NCBI RefSeq assembly: GCF_000143415.4
Contig: NW_003314443.1
Location: 1 to 64,000 of the forward strand
Length of the DNA stretch: 64,000 bases
Direction of reading: 5' to 3'
Origin: Selaginella moellendorffii
Taxonomy: Eukaryota; Streptophyta; Lycopodiopsida; Selaginellales; Selaginellaceae
In this document: positions 1 to 11,799 of the stretch, piece by piece
How positions within the stretch are numbered: the first letter of the stretch is position 1
Layout: each line of letters begins with the position of its first letter
Notes under the pieces: generated by a model
Database searches by the model: none
Seen by the model: only the letters and a program-made list of their open reading frames with translations
What the model was told of the DNA's origin: nothing
Made by a program: the position numbers and the translations under genes

Positions 1-1260
1 ACATTGCCTGCACCATAATCGTCAACCAAAACTGGACAAGGAAAAACAGAAAAGAAGATCAAACCTTTTTCCTGTACTCTCTTTTGAGAGCGGTCTCTTC
101 GCAAACTTCAAACCGTTGGAAGCCAAGAACTGCATAGTGATCCCCGGACCCCAGAATTCGTGCAACCTCTTCCTCTGCCACCGTCTGGTCGACATCAGGA
201 GCACCACTCACGGAAGGCGAATTCTCGTCTTCAGCAGCACTGCTAAATCTTTGAGTTTGAGAACTGGACTTGGGAGCTGCCTTGCCTTTACTAAACCGAT
301 CGTGTACCTTTTCACTTTGTCTTCTCTGCTCGACAGTGGCGACCAAGTAAACAATCACGTCACTGGACACGAAGGACAGGCCACAGCAGAGGAATAGTCC
401 AAGCCACCCTCCATGAACCTTGCACGAGTAAACCGCGTAGAGCAAGAGGATGATCCAAGCGGCAGGTTGCTGGAAAAGGTAGAGAGTGCCTGGAGCACGA
501 CGGTGAGAAGAAATCCACTTCACCAAAAGTCACTGACCTGCAATTAAGACGACTGCGAACGTCGTCCAGAAGCTCCCATACATCCACGAAACAGAAGCTC
601 CATACAAGCTCAGGACGATGAAACCTGGAGTTAATCCAAGGAAAAACGATGTGACTATCGTGACCACCTGGAAGAGAAGAAAAAACTATGTATGAAGCAA
701 ACAAAATGGAGAAAGAAGCAAAGGCCAAAGCTTGGAGAACTTACAGTGGCAATGGCGATGGAGAGGAATCCTGCGAGCACCGCGAGGTTGAGAATGGAGC
801 ACCAAAAAATGAGGCACAAGGCCGCGGAGCTCAATCGCAAGACCGATTTGATCCCTCGCAGCGAACAGTCAAGCGTAGCGACGAGAAGAATCAGGAAAAA
901 CCTGCCAGCGAATATGCCCCATCTCTCCACTCCCGGCCACCACCGCTCGACGACCTTCCCGGCCCTCGATCGAATTGTCGCCATGACTGGCACCAGCTTG
1001 TCGACGAATCTCAACAGCGCGGCCTGGAGCGCCAGCAGCGTCGGCTCCTGCTCGGCCCACTGCCGCGCCTGGAGAATGTAGCGATTGATCGACCCCCATT
1101 TCCGCGACAAACCCCTCGCTTGCTGCTGCCTCCGCCTTATACTGCCGATGAAATCCCTACCATCCGGCGCTGCCGCGCGCTGTGACGAGCTTGCCGATCG
1201 ATTGGAAGAAGCTCGGCCGCGGCTGCCACGCCGCGAATCCCAGCTCGCTTCATCTGCCAT
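1..1260 (-). CDS. Membrane-anchored DnaJ (J-domain) protein, 3' end outside window
   Basis: Four exons are visible: 1260-745, 667-538, 489-65 and 7-1, with introns of 77, 48 and 57 bp that all start GT and end AG and keep one reading frame. The start at 1260 (MADEASWDSRRG) is the first ATG of the frame. Residues about 1-100 are basic and serine-rich. About residues 120-260 hold several hydrophobic segments, including one that spans the exon 2/3 junction, so the protein is probably an integral ER-type membrane protein. The last part seen (HYAVLGF then REYRKK, joined to AM in exon 4) is helix I/II of a J domain. The HPD tripeptide should lie just left of the window and is not seen. J domains stimulate Hsp70 ATPase activity. 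The layout fits plant DnaJB14/At5g-type membrane J-proteins of about 700 residues. Only 86 bp separate it from the upstream SUN gene on the same strand. Confidence 0.85.
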
Positions 1261-1346
1261 AGCTCATAGCTTAGGTTTAGGGCTCCTCCACACACATTTG
1301 TTCAAACACAATGTATATAAAAGAATTTACAGGAAGAACAAGAGCT

Positions 1347-3033
1347 CTAAAAATGCTGTGGCGATGGCTCAAAGCCGTGGACGCGAACTCTGTAAAGGCA
1401 AGTGTGAGAGGCGCTACCGTGGTTGGATGTAATGTGGATTCGCACGGTGTTGATCAGCTCCCTCGACACTTCTTCCGGGAAGCTAAAAGTCTGGATGTTT
1501 GATCCATCCAAACTATAGCTGAATTCTCCCAGCAAGAGCTTCTTCACTGGCCGCGCGATCGTCCCGGCTTGGATGCTTCGCTCCAGCCAGCCAAAGACGC
1601 GGAAATCTTTGGGAGCGCTCGTCACGTCGTAAGCCACGCTCTGGAAGAAAGAGGAAGAACCAAACTTTAGTCTCGAGAGCTTGAAGAAAACGCTGGACTA
1701 AGTTTCTCTCGATCGAAGTTTTCTATCTCTCTCTCGCTCAAACACTCGAAAAAAGAAAGAGGAAGAACCGAACTCTAGTCTCGACAGATTAACGCTGGAC
1801 TAAGTTTCTCTCACTCCCGGATCAAGGTCTCTCGCTCAAACACTCGGAAAAAAAGGGAGAGGAGGAGGATCATACCTTTGGGACGTGCTCGATCGTAATG
1901 GCGTCGGGATGTATGTGAGTTCTCAGCGCAATCTCCACGAAAACATTGCTTCCTTTGAGTGGAAGGCACTGCCCCGGCTCGCCATAGCTCGGCTCCAAGA
2001 CTTTGTGAGCCATGGGATGCCTCACCGCGCCTCCGGCCGAGAGCCCAGCTCCAAGAATGCTCAGCCACCCCGCCCGGCCACCCGTGAAAAATCCCTCCGA
2101 GTGCTCGATGATCTTCCCTCCTCCACTGCCAAGAGCATAGTCCACCCGACCGATTCCATCCGCCGAGTGCTTCTCCAGCTCCGCTTCCACGATCTGTCTC
2201 GCAGCGATTCTCACGTCGTCCAGAGTGAGAGATTTTCCAGACTCTTCCGCTGCTCGCTGCTGGATGATCGACGCGATGAGTTCCATCCCTTCCTTCTTCG
2301 TGAGAAGCCCGTCCTGCGTGAGCCTTTGCACGGAAGAATCCATATCCTCCACCTGTGATCTCAAGTTCAAGATGCTCGTCTCTAGAGCCAACGCCTGCTC
2401 CTCGATCTTGTCCCCCACATCTCTCCTCAGCCCCTCGATCTCCTTCCCGATCTTCATATCCACGAGCTCGAGCTGGACTTGCATCCACTTGGTCGTCTTC
2501 CTCGAGAAATCCTCCAGCTCTTTCATCTGGGCCATCGAGATCCCCGGCGCTACCCCTGGATCCCGGCTCCACTTCCAGGCAGTAGTGGCCATCACTGCCA
2601 GCATCACAGCGATGAAGACCGGCTTGGAGAAGAGCGGCCCCGCGAGATGGTGGTGAGTCTCCGCCCCCGGCCGCGAAGAACTATCCTGCTTGTGTGAAGA
2701 TCTAGCTACCTTGTTACCTGTCTTGGGCACCCGAAGCGATGTCTTGCGCAGCGGCGACGACACCGCCTCGCCCTCCCCATTCCCAACGCTGCAGCACGTC
2801 TCGCAGCCGCCATTGGCCGTGTTGCTCGCGGGATTCGCAGCGCCAGCATCGGCGGCAGCGCCGCCATTGTCGATGCCCTGTTCTTCCGGAGCTGCTGCGA
2901 CCATGGAGTGAGACCTAGAAGTGGGAGGACGCTTCCTCGCCCTAGAAGGAGCGGCGGTAGCGGCGGCGGGAGGAGGAGGAGGAATCGAGCCGGAGGTGGC
3001 GGTGGAGGTGGAATTCACGGCGGCAGCCAGCAT
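1347..3033 (-). CDS. SUN: SUN-domain nuclear envelope protein (plant SUN1/SUN2 type)
   Basis: Two exons, 3033-1876 and 1640-1347, flank a 235-bp GT-AG intron and give 483 residues, close to the usual length of plant mid-length SUN proteins. In order: a low-complexity Ala/Pro/Ser N-terminus with a basic RARKRP patch near residue 32 (possible nuclear import signal), one transmembrane helix at about 137-155 (PVFIAVMLAVMATTAWKW), a coiled coil at about 170-265, and a C-terminal SUN domain from about 305 (DYALGSGGGKIIEHSEGF, LEPSYGEPGQCLPL, then VAYDVTSAPKDFRVFGWLE) ending YRVRVHGFEPSP. SUN proteins sit in the inner nuclear membrane and bind KASH partners to form LINC bridges that position and shape nuclei. 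The intron cuts the SUN domain after HVPK. The gene is intact, with no frameshift. Confidence 0.95.
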
Positions 3034-3356
3034 CTCATCCGCCCGCGCGACGAGAGAAAGAGAGGGAAAAAAATTAGCTCAAGCCCTAGATAACCGATCC
3101 CGATCCAACGGTAAAGAACAAAGATTTTAGGGTTTGTTACTTTTGGATCTTCTAAAGGTCGCTTTAAAAAGATAAAATTAGGGCTTAAAGGCTAGTTTGG
3201 AAGTTAGAACTTCCTCTTCATTGGTGTTGGCAAAGTCCGATGCAAAGATTAAACAAAGAACCAAAGAATCTTTCGTCACTCTTTGATCACTCCAATTATA
3301 CTCGACTAGATCCTATTTTCGCAAGAACTCTACTACTACTTCGTCTTCTCGCAGCG
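3034..3356. promoter_or_regulatory. Shared upstream region of the SUN and JAGGED-like genes
   Basis: This 323-bp gap separates two divergent start codons, so it must hold both promoters and 5' UTRs. A telo-box-like TAGGGTTT lies at 3128-3135. Plant telo-boxes are common near starts of growth-related genes. No clear TATA box was assigned. I see no further gene here. Confidence 0.45.
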
Positions 3357-4128
3357 ATGGATGAAGCATCGTCTCTTGATCTTAACTTGTCCCCGACTAC
3401 TCCATCCTCGTCGTCCCAATGCAACTGCGATAGCACAACAAGATCATCGAGCTGGTCAGTATAAACTCACCTCCAAAAAATCACTCTTTCGTTCTTCCTC
3501 TTGCTCGTCACGATTCCAATCCTTAGCGTTGCACTGCGTTTGCGAATTATTCTTTTACCAGCTGCTGTCAGATGCCACCACCGCCGCCACCTCCAAAGTC
3601 TCGTTCTCGGCCTCGACTCCGGCCTCGCAGCCTTTCCTCCGTGGCAGCTTCTTCGTGCAGCAACGAGCCATCGTCTTCCAGGCCTTACGAGTGCCGTTTC
3701 TGTCCCATGAAGTTTGCAAAGTCTCAAGCTCTGGGAGGACACATGAATCGGCACCGCCAAGGTGAGAGAAACTTAGAGCGCATCGTCTTCTATACTTTGA
3801 TCTTGCAGAGAGAGAGCGCGAACAGCTGCTGCACGCACGAAGACTTGTTATGGAACAAGATTGGCCTACCGGTGCTCTCATGTAAGTATAAAGGCGAATT
3901 TTGATCCGCCACCAAAACTTTGCTCCTGTGCTGTGTAGGTTGTCGGACCCAAAGGCAGTCATTTCTTCCTTGGTCCAAGCCCACCAGCAGGAAAACTTCT
4001 TCAACAATGTACACGACTCAAATGCGTCGCTCGCCATCAGCTCACGGGACTCGACTCGGCCGCAATCGAGTCACGTAGCTGCAGAAGTTGAGCTTAGATT
4101 AGGAACAGGGAACAGGCAAGAGAAGTAA
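3357..4128 (+). CDS. Single C2H2 zinc-finger regulator, JAGGED/NUBBIN-like
   Basis: Four exons (3357-3454, 3562-3761, 3809-3881, 3939-4128) encode 186 residues. The N-terminus MDEASSLDLNLSP carries an LxLxL (EAR-type repression) motif. After a proline/arginine/serine-rich stretch comes one C2H2 finger at about residues 75-97: YECRFCPMKFAKSQALGGHM, then NRH. Its zinc ligands are C77, C80, H93 and H97, and it has the plant QALGGH signature. It is followed by QEREREQLLHARRLV, a tail typical of JAGGED and NUBBIN, and a C-terminal VELRLG that could be a second EAR-like motif. Family members are nuclear repressors that act in lateral organ growth; a role in microphyll or sporangium growth here is inference. 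The exon 2-3 junction (CAAG|AGAGAG) restores the conserved HRQERE sequence, which supports the splice model. Its stop lies 21 bp from the stop of the convergent NIPA gene. Confidence 0.88.
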
Positions 4129-4149
4129 ACAAGTCATACCTCCCGAAGT

Positions 4150-6215
4150 CTATACGTCTTGAGGGATGGAAACTCTATCGGACGTCAAAACTTCTTCGTC
4201 GATTGCGGGAGGGGGGAACGAAGAAGAAGACGAAAGCCAATCGTTGTACAGAGATGGATTTCTCCAGGAACTTCGCGACGAAGAAACCATCGGCATACTG
4301 AATACTGAGGACGCGTGAATTTGATCTTGGCCAAAGCCCATGGTCATCTTGTAAGCGGTCTATGGAAAAACGACACAAAAATATTTCCGAGTGAGTGCCA
4401 AGACGATTGAAACTTCATTATTACCTTTGCTCTACCCACCATGGACAAAGCGTCGACTGCAATGCTCTGGATAACACCTCTCGCCCTCGAAAGCCTTCCT
4501 TGTTCGGAAACTAGTGGCCTGCAAAAATTTATTCGTGTTAAATTTACACAAATCCAAATGCAACTCGTGGAATGAAGCACTTTCCTGTCGGCATTGGCAA
4601 TCAAAGAAGCCGACTCAACGTCGTCTGGCTTTGTCACTTTGAATGCTTCGCTATTACCTACGGAACAAACTTGTGTTACTTTCCCTATTCCTTGAAAAGA
4701 TAGAGCAAAGAGATACGTACTCGATGACCCTTGAGGTGCTAACAGCAAAATGCCCACGAACAAAGCGACTATTCCCACTATGAACATGCAGACCCTGAAA
4801 CCATCAAAAACCTGGAGCCAAAAACTTTAACCAGATGAACAGCAAAAGACAGTACCCGGTATTCTTGGAAGTAGACGAATCCAGTGAAAATGGAAAACGT
4901 TGTCCAGGAAATTTGTAGCATGGGCACAATGAGGATTGCATCAAACATAGAAAGTCCATCGTTCAGCCGCACCATCTGCAGGCGCAACATTCGGAACTTA
5001 CGTCAAATCAAAGCAAGCCAATCTTACCCAGAACGCAGCCGTGACGAAGAAGAGAGACAGAAGCAAGTAAGTAAACCAGCCATCCAGTTGACTCTCCCCG
5101 TTCAATGTCAGTCGAAGTAAGATTGATCTGAAAGAGAAAAGGCAGCACTTTAACCAGTTAGCACGCAATATGTGAAGACAAATGCATGCTTACAAGGACT
5201 TTGCAAACAACACCGAGTGAGTCCCCACGGCTCCAGAGACAACAGCGTAGCAGAACGGCATGAGGAAGTGCCAGTTGCGGTTAGTGTTTGAACCCTGTTC
5301 ATGGACGAGCTGCCTTCCTTTCCTGAAAAGCCTCTAAACAATCCAAAGAGCTAGTAACTTGAGAGAGTATAGTACCTGTATGCAGCGTGGTGAAGAGCTA
5401 TGATTATCAAAAGCACCGCACAATATACCAGATACATATGATTTTTGTAGTTGCGAAGCAGCTCGTCTGGAGTGAAAACTACAAAACAGAAAAGGAAGGA
5501 AAGAAGCCAAAAATTAGATAAAAAGGCAAATCACACCTCAAGCTTTCTACCTGGAGACTGATGGTTGCCAAAGGCAACTAGAAACGCATTGCCTACGACA
5601 ATGAAAGCTGTGGCAAGTATTATTCTGATCACACAAGACAAAAGCTAGCAACAATGTCATGAAAAGTTCTCAACTAACAGTGCAGCCACCTTGATGTCAC
5701 AAGTTCGTGCAAAACAAAATACGCAAAGCCGATGTTGGAAATAAATTGCACGGAACCGAGAGCCGCAAGCAATGACTGGAAGAACACGAGTTTAAGTAAA
5801 AATAAATTGGATCCATTCAAAGCTTGCCTGTGCCGCGTAGCCAAAGGAGATGAAGTTAAGGCAGTTGCCAAAGAAAAAGACGATGAGACCTGGGAAAAAA
5901 ACAAGTAGCCACTAAGAAATGTTTTTTCTTCGAGCTCGCTAGCCAAGATCCTAGATCCCAATGCAAGAAAAATTTACCTGCCCTCCATGCTTGGAACTGG
6001 ACCACTGATTTCCGGTGTGGCAATTTTCCCCCTTCTGCCGCGCACTCCCTTTCTCTCTAGAAATCCGAGCAAGGGTCTAAGAAATTCTATCTCTTCTCTG
6101 CCACTGGAGTTTGGAATCTTGCCTGGTTGTGGCCCAGCTTGAGAAGATTTGTGCCGAGATTAATCCCAATGCTGCCGAGGATGTTGATCGCGGCGCCGAC
6201 AATCCACTCGCCCAT
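4150..6215 (-). CDS. NIPA-like magnesium transporter (plant NIPA8/9 subgroup)
   Basis: Thirteen exons give 444 residues: 6215-6123, 6056-5978, 5889-5828, 5775-5690, 5624-5551, 5478-5376, 5331-5194, 5127-5028, 4975-4856, 4811-4721, 4657-4565, 4510-4425, 4359-4150. The start gives MGEWIVGAAINILGSIGINL, then GTNLLKLGHN, the N-terminus expected of NIPA8/9. Other family blocks are GNCLNFISFGYAAQ, SLLAALGSVQFISNIGFAYF, ATAFIVVGNAFLVAFGNHQS, YAVVSGAVG, LNDGLSMFDAILIVPM and FVYFQEY, about nine hydrophobic helices in all. The cytosolic tail (FGQDQIHASSVFSMPMV) is the plant-specific end. NIPA proteins carry Mg2+ and other divalent ions across plasma or endomembranes. Introns 1 and 3 begin GC (CAG|GCAAG) rather than GT. 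The exon 11/12 junction is the least certain; I chose the pair that keeps frame. Confidence 0.9.
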
Positions 6216-6895
6216 CGCGAAATCGATGGCGCTGCCCTAGAATCTCAGCTAGAGAGCATTCTAGATCTGGAGCTCCCAGTAGCGCGAAGAAGGTCGGCAG
6301 TCCTCCTCACGCCGTGACTCCTATGCCTACTGGTAAAGAAATCTATTTCTATTTGTTCTAACAACCTTTAGGGTTTTTAGGGTTTGTGGTGATAGACTTT
6401 GCAATGCTGCCTGTAGATCGATCCAGAACACGCGAGTAAGGTGTGATTGCGTTGTGCTCTAAGCGGCGGCTCGTGGCAGCGTTTGATCTCGCCTTGTCGT
6501 GGATCATTTCGATGACGCAGCGTAACTCTTGTGACTCCCGAGTTTAGCTGCAAGCGTGTAACCACAGTCTACTATCTTCCCATTGATCCGGGATTTTCCA
6601 AAGAAACATTCGCAGTCCCACATAAGAACGAACGATCTACGGGCACTTGCCACCAATAAAATTAGTGGGTTTGATGACCCCAGGGCCTCTCAAATTTCTT
6701 GGTTTTTACGTTTACGATCAATACAAAAAATCATCCGCCACCAACCTCTGAAGTTAAGAAAATTTATGACAGAAGAGAAGTAACTGTGTTGTGATCAAAC
6801 GCTGCCACGAGTCGTTGCTTAGAGCAACGCTACAATGCCAAGCTGATCTTATCTTTCTTTCCTTTCGTGTTGAGTTTACTCGCATTTTTGGAAGT
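6216..6895. promoter_or_regulatory. Divergent upstream region of the NIPA-like and CVNH genes
   Basis: This 680-bp gap lies between two divergent starts. Two telo-box-like motifs (TAGGGTTT) stand close together at 6369-6376 and 6378-6385. The only open frames inside are short and show no recognisable domain. Confidence 0.4.
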
Positions 6896-7352
6896 ATGAT
6901 ATCGTTCTCAGTGATCTCGTCTATTGTTGCTGCTGTGGCATTACTCCTCGCAATGCAAATTAAGGTAAGAGTTTGCTTGTACGTTCGTACATTCATTTGT
7001 ACCACAGGCTTGTGGAGACTTTTCAAAAGTTTGCACAGATATTCAACTTACAGAGGACAAGACCTTCATCACCGCAATCTGCCCTCCTCGCACACGCACT
7101 GCATATCTTCCCATTTACAGGTTCGTTGGAAACACTAATGGAAAGCTTTGCTATCCCGGTTCAGACTTTCTACTGACGTGCGACGAGGTGTCTATGGAAA
7201 GAATGGACGACGGAGATTACTATCTATTAGCAATGTGCAGAACAAACGATCCCCATTTATTCATTGGAACAGAGATCAATCTCGACAAGTTTGTGTTTAA
7301 CATGGGGGGTTACTTGCGCTTATGTCACAGAAAGGACGAGCTACTGCGTTGA
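6896..7352 (+). CDS. Secreted cyanovirin-N-homology (CVNH) lectin
   Basis: Two exons (6896-6964 and 7008-7352, intron 43 bp GT-AG) encode 137 residues. Residues 1-23 (MISFSVISSIVAAVALLLAM) form a signal peptide and are almost exactly the first exon. The rest is one CVNH domain of about 105 residues built of two tandem repeats. Repeat 1 starts CGDFSKVCTDIQL and has FITAIC and FVGNTNGKL. Repeat 2 starts SDFLLTCDEVSM and has YYLLAMC and TEINLDKFVFNMGGYLRLC. These match the CVNH pattern (G-x-F-S..C..I.L, L.A.C, INLD..I.N..G.L). Seven cysteines suggest disulfides. CVNH proteins bind high-mannose glycans and occur in some cyanobacteria, ascomycetes and ferns; a defence or extracellular glycan-binding role here is inference. 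Stops in the other frames and the unbroken second exon argue against a pseudogene. Confidence 0.82.
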
Positions 7353-9680
7353 TTCCCACCTATGAGTCTGAAACAAGAGTTGAAGTAGTGTGTTTAGGAA
7401 ACAGCTTTTGTTCCCCAGAAACTGAGCAAGGAAGTTATCTCTGCCACTGTAATCTAGCTTAATCCCATCCCTGTTTTTTCAGGATACTGAATGCTCAAGC
7501 TTCTTCAGGTAATAATTTTGGCATGACCAAAAAAATGTCATATGACAGTTTGAGCATTCAAAGATTTAAAAATAATTTGCTGCATGTTGCATGCAACAAT
7601 GCTTGGTTTTCTTAATAGTAGTGTCATTGAATAATCCACTTGATCAATAATTATAAACATGTTTATAATTTATAAATAAAAATAAACATATTTATAAATT
7701 ATAAATACTAGATTAATATAAATAAGTAATAATCTTTAGTATCTTAGAATATCCAGGGATATTCTAAGTATATCCACTACCATATAGGTTTTGCTTAAAT
7801 AAACCAATAAATGACATTTGATATGGAAGATTTTTCAAACAATGTCACAAAAAAATTTATTCTAAATATACCTTTGTTAGTTTTAGCCTAAAACCTCCTC
7901 GACTAAAATTGAAAAGAACTTTGGAAGGAAAGCTGATGGAGACTCTTTTGGATCTGATAAGAGGAAGATCAAGTATTACAAGTCAAAAAATTAATAGAAA
8001 GTGAAGAGGATTGAAGAGATATTTCTGGAGATGAATATGTGATTATGTATAAAAGCATTATATATTTACACTTGTGTAGATATATATTTTTAGTTTGAAT
8101 TTCACATAATATTATAATGCACACAATCATGTTTTGATTGCTTAATAGCAATTGAAACATGACAGTGTACATTATAATTTTAGCATGGGTGAATCCAACC
8201 TATGTTAACTAGGATTACTTTCTAAGATTGCCATAATGTCATGTTACAATTGGGTGGCAAAAACATTCAAAGATTAACACACTGCCTAGCAGCAAGCTGG
8301 CTCATCCAGCACACCATACAATGCTGAAATCTTTATCAATTCACTGATAATCTCCTATAGCTCCTAAAAATAACTACAATATTCTACTAACTTAGAATTT
8401 TGTTCTTGGTGAACATGCCACAATACATATGGCATTTGAAATTATTGCTTGTTTTGAGGTAGAGGTCAATAAAACTTTAGATTGACAACCTAAATGCATG
8501 TAGCCACTGCAAATCATAAGCACATGCTCAATGCACTGGGAGCCATAATCAAGCACTCCAATGTTGCAATGACATTGCCAAATTGGCACAATTGGCAATG
8601 GACAATGGCTAAAGCATGGAGGCTTAGAGCCAATACTCTTCTCACATGATACTTGGTTTAGCTATGTTTCTAATTAGGTTGATAGACCAATCATTTTGTC
8701 ATGCATTTCTACCATTCTTGACAAACTTGAAAGATGAAGAAAAAGATGTTGATATGGCAATATACTAATCTGGATTAAAAATTCCTATATATACCTTGAA
8801 AAAAAGTGGCATCCAAAAGAACATATCACACCTGTGTGTTTAAAAAATTCAAGCACATATGTGTTTTAAATTCACATCTTTTAAAGTATACTAATTTTTT
8901 TTGCCATGTTGTATCTCCCCTCAAAACCTGCAATCATGCATGGCTTGCCATAGATATTCACCCTGGTGATTTTTAGAAGGGAATCAAAATATCAATATTT
9001 TCTATAATAATATCATTTGACATTTATATTTTAGTAGATAAATGTCAAAACAAATTCCTCATTTTAGTAAAATTTATTCTTTGGTTTTGTCCTTCAAAAA
9101 TGTCTAAAGCTATTAAGTACACTAGGACTTTTTACCATCTTCAACTTTTGCATTTCAGAACTTAATTTGAACATTTCACAAATATCTCTTTAAATATTTA
9201 CCCAAACCCAACCCAAGAACATAATCTCATTCATGACTCTCAAAACTCCTCAATATCTTTTGTTAATTTTAATGGTCTATAATATTTATGAATGCTGGGC
9301 TAGTAACAAGTTTTATGTTTAAGAAAGCTTTGCTAAAATTATTGATAATCAATAAATAGACCAAGACCCTTTAATCTTGTTTCTATTTTCTTTATAAAGA
9401 AGAGTGTTCTTTGTGAGGAATTTCTTTATAGCTTATGAACTATTATAAACACATAGTGTTCTTAAACTTGTAATAGCAATTTAAGTGTATTGAAAGAAGT
9501 TTTGGAGAGTTTAGAAAGAATTTTAAATTCAACCCAACTTTGTAAGATTGTAGAGAAGGAATCTTCAAATTATTTATGACCAACTATGGGAACACAATGA
9601 TCCTGAGTGTGAAAGAAGATTTAGGAGAGGTCTCAAAAGAGTTGGAGTGGTCAATAAAGAATTTTGGTGCAAGAAACAGC
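7353..9680. other. AT-rich stretch without recognisable genes
   Basis: About 2.3 kb is rich in A+T, with many short inverted AT runs, for example around 7640-7710 (repeated TTTATAA / TTATAAA blocks) and 8040-8110. Open frames are under 70 codons and low in complexity. I found no domain, terminal repeat or poly-A-tailed element. The composition changes abruptly at about 9,681, where the GC-richer duplicated unit starts. Confidence 0.6.
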
Positions 9681-9866
9681 TCATCACTTTCACCATTTGA
9701 ACAAGAAAGACGCTAGACAACAAGCTAGAAATAGTGAATAAGAATGAACTTCTAAACGCAGTTTATATTAGTGGTAACTACAACAAATAAAAGGTTAAGA
9801 CCGATACATCACAGCCGTTGGATTAAAGGATATCTTAGAATATACCATCCAAACCGTTAGATTTTA

Positions 9867-10397
9867 GTGCGGCTACGGTTTCGCGAGGTGGGAGAGACTC
9901 GGGTATTCGTCTTCCTCTGTGCAGCGGAAAGCTGCCATCTCTCGATGTTTGGGTGGCTTGAATCCCTCGGAGCTCTCCATCCGGTTGCACCCAGACAAAG
10001 GCAACCTTTTCCATCCCTCCCTCTCAACTACACAACGGGCCTGTCATGCCGGACTTGGGACGAGCTGGTCCAGGAGCTCAGCTGCATCTATTCTGACGCA
10101 ATTGCTTCGCTCCCTGACGCATCCCTTCCGGACGCCAAGACGCGGCAAAATGCAGCGATCATCCAAGGCATCCAGCCGCCCAAGGACGAAAGGGAGCCGG
10201 CTTGGATGTCGAAAGCCGAAAACCGAAAGATTCCAAGGATTCAAATGAAGAAACCTCGATACCCAAAGAGCCTCACCATGGATTTTAGACGATTCCTGGT
10301 GCCGGATAGCCACACACAAAAAAAATTCAAAAAATGGATGGATTTAACAGCAAATGAAATCAATCAAGATGTGGACGTTAGATCTTGCTTCACCTGA
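9867..10397 (+). pseudogene. Unrecognised ORF at the start of segment A
   Basis: This 176-residue open frame includes TWDELVQELSCIYSDAIASL and QGIQPPKDEREPAWMSK. I do not recognise a family. The same protein block occurs at 13,141-13,440, 29,510-29,690, 41,792-42,301 (minus) and 43,031-43,372. In the 13.1 and 29.5 kb copies it runs on into another 110 residues; here it ends in an unrelated tail (KIPRIQMKKPRYPKSLTMDF). The recurrence and mixed tails suggest a decayed multicopy gene. Confidence 0.4.
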
Positions 10398-10859
10398 TAT
10401 ATAGAAGCGACTATGTTCAGGAAGTGAAATCTCCCATTACCAAGACAAAATATGTAGATCCTATTTTAAAAGCTTCAAAGTGATTACTGTATTGATGCTA
10501 TTCGTGATGGATAAAGTAGTATCCTAAGAATTACAACGAATTAGGACCATCCAAGGCGTCGTTGCCCTCACGAAGAACAGCTTCGGTCGAATCCAGTACC
10601 GTGGATCCTCGCATTTGCGAGAATGGGCATTTTGATCCTGCGCAAGACCATTGTCTGCTGGATAACTCTCACGCAAGTTTCAACTTGAGCACCGCCAGGA
10701 GCATGTTTGAGAGCATGAAGATGCGCACCTTGGTTTCCTGGACCACCAACGCTCAAAACGCTTGAAGGACAAAATCAGGAGTCAGAACCATACTCAGGTG
10801 CTTCAATCCCTTTCGAAAGCTTCCACAGTCAGACCGTTTGCTTCTAACCTCCAAACCAT

Positions 10860-11395
10860 TCAAACGCCATTTCAGCAGCATTCACTCTCTGCATTATCTC
10901 TTTGGCTTCTTCTGATCCACTCTCGTAGTCTGTCACGCGTTTCCTCCAAGAAGACACAAGAGCATCGTACTCGTGCTTTTCCCACGTCCGCCCCAAGTCC
11001 ACTCACTGATCGATGAGATGGTATCTACTTTGCTGTCCAGCACAATCTCCTGAGGGAAGTCTTCTCTATTCACCACCCTGAGCTTGTTACCCTCAAAACA
11101 GTCGCTCTGGGCTCGTAGATCATGACCGGAAGTACCAGACGAATGCAGATTTACCAACCCCCGAATTTCCATTCAAATGGCAGCACAACATCCACATGAA
11201 CGGCACCAGGATCTTCCTGATCTCTTTGTACAACCCATCGAATATCTCCTTCACGTACAGCTTCAGAATATTGCTGTGGAATGTGGTCAGACGAGCACCT
11301 TGAGCAAGAAATTTCATCCGTTCCAGATGGAACATTGATCTACCATGCCTGGAGATCTCCTAACATAGACTGCATGTTCCCACAGGAGGCAAAGC
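10860..11395 (-). pseudogene. Crinkler/RHS-like P-loop NTPase pseudogene (A copy)
   Basis: Read on the minus strand, 11,335-11,120 gives FHSNILKLYVKEIFDGLYKE followed by a Walker A loop, GNSGVGKSAFVWYF. The frame then shifts into GNKLRVVNREDFPQEIVLDS and ends with a broken VNAAEMAFEWFGG. The order P-loop, beta-rich stretch and terminal FGG(I)P is that of the Crinkler/RHS-type STAND-like NTPases known from oomycetes, trypanosomes and some plants. Compared with the copy at 43.9-44.6 kb, about 90 bp encoding the LPAWEKQEYDAL block is deleted here. It is clearly dead: frameshifts, stops and a deletion. Confidence 0.5.
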
Positions 11396-11799
11396 ATATT
11401 ATTGTACGTTTTAATTGAAAAGCATTTAGCTCAAGCGTTACAATGAGCTATCCAATAAGAGCACAACTCCCAACAATGGCCTAATCTTCATTATTGAGCT
11501 TAGTCCTGGGTTCATTTTAAAAGATTGTAACCGAGCTTAGGTGGGTTCCTTGTAAAAGATTGTAATTAGAAGCTCTATTAGCTAAAAGAGTGATGGAATC
11601 ACAAGGAATCCAATCACGGTGGCGTTCTTCAGGCCACTTTAGCACACGACAATGACATCCTCAATGTTAACAATCCACCTTGCGTGTACTAGTGCTCCAC
11701 AATCAGGCAAGTCTCTGCATAGGTTCATCATTTGGCGAGGAGCCCCACGTAGCTACATGTTATAACTTATGCTCTAGCATTCTTGAGGCCAGTTTCGTC

